DNA from: JBLHGN01 sp047616325
GTDB taxonomy: Bacteria; Pseudomonadota; Gammaproteobacteria; Pseudomonadales; Cellvibrionaceae
NCBI GenBank assembly: GCA_047616325.1
Contig: JBLHGN010000034.1
Coordinates: 1 to 19,972, forward strand
Direction: 5' to 3'
Length of the DNA stretch: 19,972 nucleotides
Under the pieces are notes generated by a model. It worked only from the letters and a program-made list of their open reading frames with translations, made no database searches and was not told the origin of the DNA. The position numbers and the translations under genes are program-made. Position 1 is the stretch's first letter. Every line of letters begins with the position of its first letter. Shown one piece after another: positions 15,483 through 19,972 of the stretch.

Positions 15483-15890
15483 ATGCATAACCCATTTTAT
15501 AAGTCCTTGGAAACGATATGCACGGGCGACGCCATTGTGCTGCAAGAATGTATTTCGCAGTTAACATTTAACACACAAGGCTTAATTCCAGTCGTTACAC
15601 AAGATGCCACAAGTCATCAAGTGCTGATGCTTGCATGGATGAACAAAGAAGCGTTAGAGCTCACGTTATCAACCAAACGCATGACCTATTGGTCTCGAAG
15701 CAGAAAGCAGCTGTGGGTAAAGGGCGAAACCAGTGGACACTCTCAAACACTCGTATCCATGTCTTTTGATTGCGATGGGGATTCGATCCTATGTCGTGTC
15801 GATCAGATCGGCGCTGCTTGCCACACCGGACGTGCCGAATGCTTTTATCTAAGGGTTGATAACGACAAACAAAAAATAATTGTCTCTTGA
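15483..15890 (+). CDS. hisI: phosphoribosyl-AMP cyclohydrolase, zinc-locus paralogue of HisI
   Basis: The 135-residue HisI-type enzyme carries out the third step of histidine synthesis, opening the adenine ring of phosphoribosyl-AMP. Motifs are GLIPVVTQD, VLMLAWMNKEALELTL, YWSRSRKQLWVKGETSGH and DCDGDSILCRVDQIGAACHTGRAECFY. The three cysteines known to bind zinc in this family (in DCDGD, ACHTG and AEC) are all present, as are the metal-binding aspartates of DCDGD. Second copies of hisI are known in zinc-starvation loci, where they back up the housekeeping enzyme. The position 1 nt after zur fits that. The start is ATG 15483; the frame is open upstream into zur but that extension has no family match. 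Confidence 0.9.
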   Translation: MHNPFYKSLETICTGDAIVLQECISQLTFNTQGLIPVVTQDATSHQVLMLAWMNKEALELTLSTKRMTYWSRSRKQLWVKGETSGHSQTLVSMSFDCDGDSILCRVDQIGAACHTGRAECFYLRVDNDKQKIIVS

Positions 15891-15933
15891 TACGCACAAA
15901 GACGAACCCCATCTACCTAACGTTTAAAATTGT

Positions 15934-16134
15934 ATGAATGCATTTGAAGAAAAGAATTTAATTAACAGATCTGATGAGAATAAGAGAGACACCTGCTGTA
16001 GCGAAATTAGTTGTTGCGCACCTCAAAGCCCTGCTATTCGCTCGACGCCCAAAGTAGGTAGAAATGATCCTTGTCCATGCGATAGCGGTCGAAAATTTAA
16101 GAAGTGCTGCGGGCACAGCAATAAAGGAGCGTAA
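15934..16134 (+). CDS. cysteine-rich SEC-C motif mini-protein
   Basis: The 66-residue protein has a C-terminal SEC-C zinc-binding motif, VGRNDPCPCDSGRKFKKCCG (about 41-60), with the CxC...CC ligands as in the SecA tail. The N-terminal part carries two more cysteine pairs, in TCCSEISCCAP (about 20-30), which is not part of the standard motif. Eight cysteines in 66 residues mark a metal-binding protein. It has no clear Shine-Dalgarno. It sits 43 nt after hisI and its stop is 1 nt before the GTG of the next COG0523 gene, whose ribosome site AAGGAG lies inside this gene. Inferred role: zinc donor, acceptor or sensor working with that GTPase. Confidence 0.8.
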   Translation: MNAFEEKNLINRSDENKRDTCCSEISCCAPQSPAIRSTPKVGRNDPCPCDSGRKFKKCCGHSNKGA

Positions 16135-16135
16135 C

Positions 16136-17140
16136 GTGGCATCGCAAGAGTATGGCATTTTTGCCGTTCCCACCAATATCATTACCGGATTTTTAGGCGT
16201 AGGAAAAACCACCACTATTTTGCACTTGCTCAAATCTAAACCTGATAACGAACGTTGGGCTGTGTTGGTGAACGAATTTGGCGAAATTGGTGTGGATGGC
16301 AGTTTAATCCAAGGTCAAGATACTGAAATGAGTGGTGTATTTATTCGTGAAGTACCGGGTGGCTGTATGTGCTGTGCGTCGGGCTTGCCTATGCAAATTG
16401 CACTGAATCAATTGCTCACCCGCGCCAAGCCTCACCGCCTATTGATCGAACCGACAGGGCTTGGCCACCCCAAAGAAGTATTGGAAGTATTAAGTGCTAA
16501 CCATTATCACGATGTATTGAATGTTCAAAAGTGTGTAACACTGATTGATGCCAGAAAATTACGCGATACGCGTTACACAGAACACGACACATTCAATCAA
16601 CAAATTGATATTGCGGATGTCATTGTTGGCAATAAGCAAGATCTCTATAAAACTGGGGATCAAACGCTCTTGGTAAATTATGTTGCCGAGCGTAAACACA
16701 AAAAGATGTCAGTGATATTTTCACTCCATGGCCAAATAGATCCGTCGATCTTGGAAGGTTCGTCTGAGACAGCGAAGACTATTAGCCTACATCGCCATCA
16801 TAATCATCAAGGCCCACGTCCCAGTATTAACAACGCGCCTTTGCCAGAATGTGGCTTTCTCAAAATTGAAAATTCAGGTGAAGGTTATCAATCTATTGGC
16901 TGGCGATTTTCACCCGATAAAATTTTTGACAGACAGTTATTATTCTCGCATTTAAGCGGAATTTGCGCTGAACGCATGAAGGCGGTATTTATTACTCACG
17001 AGGGTATTTTTGCTTACAACGCCACAGCGGATGGGTTGACCGAATTTGAGCTGGACGACTGTATAGAAAGCCGTATTGAAATTATTGTCGTCAGTGGCGA
17101 GTCTATAAATGAGGTCGATTTATTGCGATGCGTGGATTGA
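16136..17140 (+). CDS. second COG0523 GTPase (YeiR/YjiA-type branch)
   Basis: The 334-residue product has Walker A GFLGVGKTT (18-26), VNEFGEIGVDG and the CxCC motif GGCMCC (C77, C79, C80). It also has IEPTGLGHP (Walker B/switch) and NKQD as guanine-specificity motif, then a His-rich linker HRHHNH (219-224) and a shorter CobW C-terminal domain. It differs clearly from the zigA-like protein in length and C-terminus, so it belongs to another branch. Proteins of this kind bind zinc and hydrolyse GTP and are candidates for metal insertion. The start GTG 16136 has AAGGAG 7-8 nt upstream. Upstream in-frame codons overlap the SEC-C gene and are not homologous. Confidence 0.87.
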   Translation: MASQEYGIFAVPTNIITGFLGVGKTTTILHLLKSKPDNERWAVLVNEFGEIGVDGSLIQGQDTEMSGVFIREVPGGCMCCASGLPMQIALNQLLTRAKPHRLLIEPTGLGHPKEVLEVLSANHYHDVLNVQKCVTLIDARKLRDTRYTEHDTFNQQIDIADVIVGNKQDLYKTGDQTLLVNYVAERKHKKMSVIFSLHGQIDPSILEGSSETAKTISLHRHHNHQGPRPSINNAPLPECGFLKIENSGEGYQSIGWRFSPDKIFDRQLLFSHLSGICAERMKAVFITHEGIFAYNATADGLTEFELDDCIESRIEIIVVSGESINEVDLLRCVD

Positions 17141-17146
17141 AGATAG

Positions 17147-17452
17147 TCGGGACACTAAGCACGATACATTCAACCAACAAATTGATATGGCAAATATTAT
17201 CATCGGCCACAAAGCCGACCTTTACGACGATTTAACTCTCCTGGGTTTAATGTTTTTGGTTACTACCTAACATCAGACCGCATGACTGAAATGGGTTGGG
17301 TGACTGCCTCGGAAATCGCATAGAGATATTACTCATCCAGAAAAAGGCGTGAACGAAGAAGAGCTTTTACAGAGCATTGCGAGTGAAAGCTGCGTTTGAG
17401 CCTAAACGATAGCCGACTCGACTGCACATTGATTAGTTCTGCCGGGAACTGA
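17147..17452 (+). pseudogene. decayed fragment of a third COG0523 GTPase gene
   Basis: At 17160-17225 the sequence encodes HDTFNQQIDMANIIIGHKAD, which closely matches HDTFNQQIDIADVIVGNKQD in the intact GTPase upstream (16577-16636). The frame then ends in TAA at about 17268. Around 17396-17452 another frame encodes LSLNDSRLDCTLISSAGN and a stop, resembling the C-terminal DSRIE ending of COG0523 proteins. The N-terminal P-loop, the CxCC motif and most of the middle are missing. It is the remnant of a tandem paralogue after deletions. The stretch 17230-17390 has no recognisable coding content. Confidence 0.7.
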
Positions 17453-17486
17453 ACAGTCAACAAAGTTTCAGTGGAAAAACCTAGCG

Positions 17487-17514
17487 TATAAAAATAGATA
17501 TGGTATATCATATC
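17487..17514 (+). promoter_or_regulatory. promoter -10 and Zur-box-like operator 2
   Basis: The operator GATATGGTATATCATATC (17497-17514) is identical over 18 bp to operator 1. A -10-like TATAAA (17487-17492) lies 4 bp before it, with a weak -35 candidate GTTTCA 16 bp further up. The arrangement is the same as at operator 1: the operator follows the -10 box and covers the start site. It predicts zinc-dependent repression of the downstream receptor. Confidence 0.75.
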
Positions 17515-17572
17515 CTTAAGGTATTATTTTGGCTCTGTCATGTATAGCAGAGTCAGCCATTTGGAGTAAAAC

Positions 17573-19702
17573 GTGAAAAATAATCTTAAACAGACGATCA
17601 TCCTTAGCAGTGCGTCTCTTTTGTTCTTCAATGCTAACTCCGCTGCGGCTCAATCTGAGGACGCTGGAAATACAAATATCGAAACCGTAACTGTTATTGG
17701 AGCGCGCCAAGCTTATCAAGGGGACTTTACTGAATTCGAAACACCACAAGTAGCGCTTAAAATTGACACTGAAACCCTACAAAACGCTGGCGCCCTTGAT
17801 TTGGTGCAGGCTCTGGATCTTTCGGCCTCCGTTTCAAGGCAAAATAATTTTGGTGGGCTCTGGAATAGCTTTGCTGTACGCGGTTTTGTCGGCGATGGAA
17901 ATCTGCCAAGTAATTATTTAGTTAACGGTTTTAATGCCGGACGCGGTTTTGGTGGTCCGCGTGATCTTTCAGGCATCGAATCTGTGGAAGTGTTGAAAGG
18001 CCCCCGTGCAGCACTCTTTGGTCGTGGTGAACCAGGTGGAGCGATCAACCTTGTCACCAAGCGACCAACCTTTGAAACCGAAGGTGATGTAACACTTTCT
18101 GTCGGCAGCTTCAGTACCTACCGCACCGACGTGGATTACACCACACCACTGACTGAAACCGTTGCGATAAGATTGGTTGGTTACTATGAAGATGCGGAAA
18201 GTTTCCGTGATACGATCGAAACAAAGAAGATGGGTTTTTTCCCCTCATTGGCATGGAAATTTAGCGATCAAAGCCAGTTGAACTATGAGGTCGAATTCAG
18301 CGATCAGGAGATTCCTCAAGATCGTGGTGTGATTGCCATTGATGGTGAACTTGGCCTTATTCCTGAAAGCCGTTTTCTTGGTGAGCCAGGCGATGGCGCA
18401 CTTGAAGCAGATGTTCTCGGTCATCAGTTAGAATTTCAGCACGAGTTAAATGATAATTGGAGTGCATTGGTAGGCCTTAACCTAAGAGATACTTCCCTAG
18501 AAGGTTTCGCGACAGAAAATGGCTTTGGCCAGCCGGATGAGGACGGTGAATTTGGTCGTTTTCGCCGTTACCGTGATTACGATGCGACATATCAAGTATT
18601 TCGAGCAGAGATCAGTGGTAGCTTCAATACCGGCGGGTTAGGCCATCGAATTATCGCGGGTTTCGATGCGGATGAGTTTGAAAATGATCAGGTGTTTCTG
18701 CGTATCCGCGATAGGGATGATCCTGACGGAATTATTAATCAAGATATCAATATTTTTAACCCCGTATATGGTGCATATCCACTACCGGCTCCCCTTGCAA
18801 ACACTGACCGTGTTGAGACCCAAGAGTCCATCGGTTTATATATTCAGGATCAAATCAGCTTAACAGATAAATTAGATATCCGAATCGGCGCGCGCTTTGA
18901 TGATTATGATCAAGAACTTGTTAATCGCAGGCTAGATAAAAACGACCCGAATAGCGTTTCTGAGTACTCGGAAACAAAGGTGAGCCCTCAGTTTGGTATC
19001 GTCTATAAAGCCTCAGATACGCTGTCTTTTTATGCGGTATACGGCGAGAATTTTCGCCCACTTTCTGGCGCAATGGATGACAACAATCTTGATCCCAATC
19101 AGTCAGAATCCATCGAAGCAGGTGTTAAATTTGCACTCAATGATGGCGCTTTAAAGGGCACCCTTGCAATTTTCAAAATTGAGCAATCTAATATTTCAAC
19201 ATTTACCGACCCCGATGACCCTTCCGGGATTGGCGGCGCCGAAAGCCAGGGGCTTGAATTTGATATCAATGGGCAAATCACTGATGATTTAAGTATATGG
19301 GCCTCTTATGCTTACGTAGATGCAAAAACCACTGAAGATTTCCCCGATGTTGATCAGTGGGGAGACATTCTGGCGGGATCTAGTCTATTAAATATTCCCG
19401 AACACCAATTTAGCCTACAACTTGTTAAGCAGATCCAATTGGCTGGAAAAGACCTTGGCATAATCGGCGGTTTAATATACGTGGGAGAAAGAAATGGCTT
19501 CTTTGTCGATCAAGATTTTATGTTGCCTAGCTATACCACCGTTCGATTTTCGATGAATTATCAAGTGACAGAATCTTTAGACTTGCGTGCGGAAGTCAAT
19601 AACCTGCTTGACGAAGAGTACTACTCAAACTCGTATGCGAATACCTGGGTACAACCCGGCACACCAAGAACTTATCGCCTTTCAGCCTCTTTCAAATTTT
19701 AA
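17573..19702 (+). CDS. TonB-dependent siderophore-type receptor under a Zur-like operator
   Basis: The 709-residue outer-membrane receptor has a signal peptide (1-26, NSAAA-QS) and a TonB box ETVTVIG (37-43). The plug domain has SFAVRGFVGDGN, YLVNGFNAGRGFGGPRDLSG, IESVEVLKGPRAALFGRGEP and GGAINLVTKRP, which are the hallmarks of the FhuA/FpvA-type siderophore receptor family. The barrel ends LDLRAEVNNLLDEEYY...RTYRLSASFKF with the terminal Phe. It has no His-rich loops, unlike the ZnuD-like receptor. The ligand is unknown. The operator points to zinc, so a zinc-chelate substrate is an inference. The start GTG 17573 has TTGGAG 7 nt upstream. The stop lies 4 nt before the ABC gene, so the two are one transcript. 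Confidence 0.9.
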   Translation: MKNNLKQTIILSSASLLFFNANSAAAQSEDAGNTNIETVTVIGARQAYQGDFTEFETPQVALKIDTETLQNAGALDLVQALDLSASVSRQNNFGGLWNSFAVRGFVGDGNLPSNYLVNGFNAGRGFGGPRDLSGIESVEVLKGPRAALFGRGEPGGAINLVTKRPTFETEGDVTLSVGSFSTYRTDVDYTTPLTETVAIRLVGYYEDAESFRDTIETKKMGFFPSLAWKFSDQSQLNYEVEFSDQEIPQDRGVIAIDGELGLIPESRFLGEPGDGALEADVLGHQLEFQHELNDNWSALVGLNLRDTSLEGFATENGFGQPDEDGEFGRFRRYRDYDATYQVFRAEISGSFNTGGLGHRIIAGFDADEFENDQVFLRIRDRDDPDGIINQDINIFNPVYGAYPLPAPLANTDRVETQESIGLYIQDQISLTDKLDIRIGARFDDYDQELVNRRLDKNDPNSVSEYSETKVSPQFGIVYKASDTLSFYAVYGENFRPLSGAMDDNNLDPNQSESIEAGVKFALNDGALKGTLAIFKIEQSNISTFTDPDDPSGIGGAESQGLEFDINGQITDDLSIWASYAYVDAKTTEDFPDVDQWGDILAGSSLLNIPEHQFSLQLVKQIQLAGKDLGIIGGLIYVGERNGFFVDQDFMLPSYTTVRFSMNYQVTESLDLRAEVNNLLDEEYYSNSYANTWVQPGTPRTYRLSASFKF

Positions 19703-19706
19703 AAAA

Positions 19707-19972
19707 ATGAAATTACTAGCGGAATCATTGTACGTCACTCGCTCAGACAAGGAAGTTTTGAGCGGTATTTCTTTCGGCGTTGCCGCTGGTGACGTATATG
19801 CTTTACTCGGCGGTAACGGCGCGGGTAAATCGACCACGCTACTGAGCTTCTTGGGATTCTTGCAGCCAAGCAGCGGCAATGTTCGAGTAAACGGAAAAAA
19901 TGTAAACCAAGCGCTTTCCGAAACAAGAAAAGCCATTGCATACTTACCCGAATCGGCGTCGCTTTACGAGCA
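19707..19972 (+). CDS. ABC transporter ATP-binding protein, 5' part (cut by window edge)
   Basis: The first 88 residues are visible. An N-terminal beta segment SDKEVLSGISFGVAAGDVYA is followed by Walker A GGNGAGKST (35-43), then LLSFLGFLQPSSGNVRVNGK and, near the edge, a Q-loop region reading RKAIAYLPESASLYE (Q replaced in part by 'YLPES', as in ABC-2/NosF-like ATPases). The order and spacing suggest the ATPase of an ABC-2-type transporter rather than a classical periplasmic-binding-protein importer. The ATG lies 4 nt after the receptor stop, so it is co-expressed with it and presumably under the same Zur-like operator. The permease genes should follow outside the window. Confidence 0.85.
   Translation, partial: MKLLAESLYVTRSDKEVLSGISFGVAAGDVYALLGGNGAGKSTTLLSFLGFLQPSSGNVRVNGKNVNQALSETRKAIAYLPESASLYE

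Noticed and set aside
17533..17552. Inverted repeat CTCTG...CAGAG in the leader of the siderophore-type receptor
   Set aside because: A 5-bp stem with a 10-nt loop and no U run is too weak to call a terminator or riboswitch.

Overview
The window looks like accessory DNA of a Gram-negative gammaproteobacterium, probably marine. The evidence is two TonB-dependent outer-membrane receptors, a Zur-type Fur-family regulator, a MerC/ZigA/DUF1826 cluster and moderate GC. I cannot name the genus from the sequence. Three regions are visible. (1) At about 1-7115 there is a small nonribosomal-peptide-type biosynthetic cluster. A leftward pair encodes a group D flavin hydroxylase and an A-T-C NRPS. It is divergent from a rightward set encoding a 53-residue peptide, a free thioesterase, a free carrier protein and a catechol-type O-methyltransferase. 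The left edge abuts the 3' end of an ISL3-like element. (2) At about 7223-9347 there is a graveyard of mobile elements: a decayed IS30 transposase, an IS3-family element with inactivating changes, and the last part of a Tn3-family transposase. (3) At about 9514-19972 there is a zinc-starvation island.

The zinc island starts with a strong sigma70-like promoter (TTGACA, 18-bp spacer, GATAAT) with a near-perfect 18-bp palindrome (GATATGGTATATCATATC) directly on its start-site region. The same 18 bases recur at 17497-17514 in front of a siderophore-type TonB receptor. The palindrome fits the known Zur-box pattern, and a Zur-like gene lies between the two copies. The first transcription unit is merC-like, zigA-like GTPase, DUF1826 and a ZnuD-like receptor, ending at a clear intrinsic terminator. 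It is followed by zrgA (DUF2796, broken by an in-frame stop), zur, a second-copy hisI, a cysteine-rich SEC-C mini-protein and a second COG0523 GTPase. A decayed fragment of a third COG0523 gene follows. After it come the second operator, the siderophore-type receptor and the start of an ABC ATPase gene.

Inferred joint role of the zinc island: under zinc shortage Zur releases its operators. The ZnuD-like receptor and possibly the siderophore-type receptor then bring zinc, or a zinc chelate, across the outer membrane. COG0523 GTPases and the SEC-C protein would deliver or protect scarce zinc, and a spare HisI would support histidine synthesis. The NRPS cluster carries no visible copy of the operator, so a functional link to zinc is not supported by this window.
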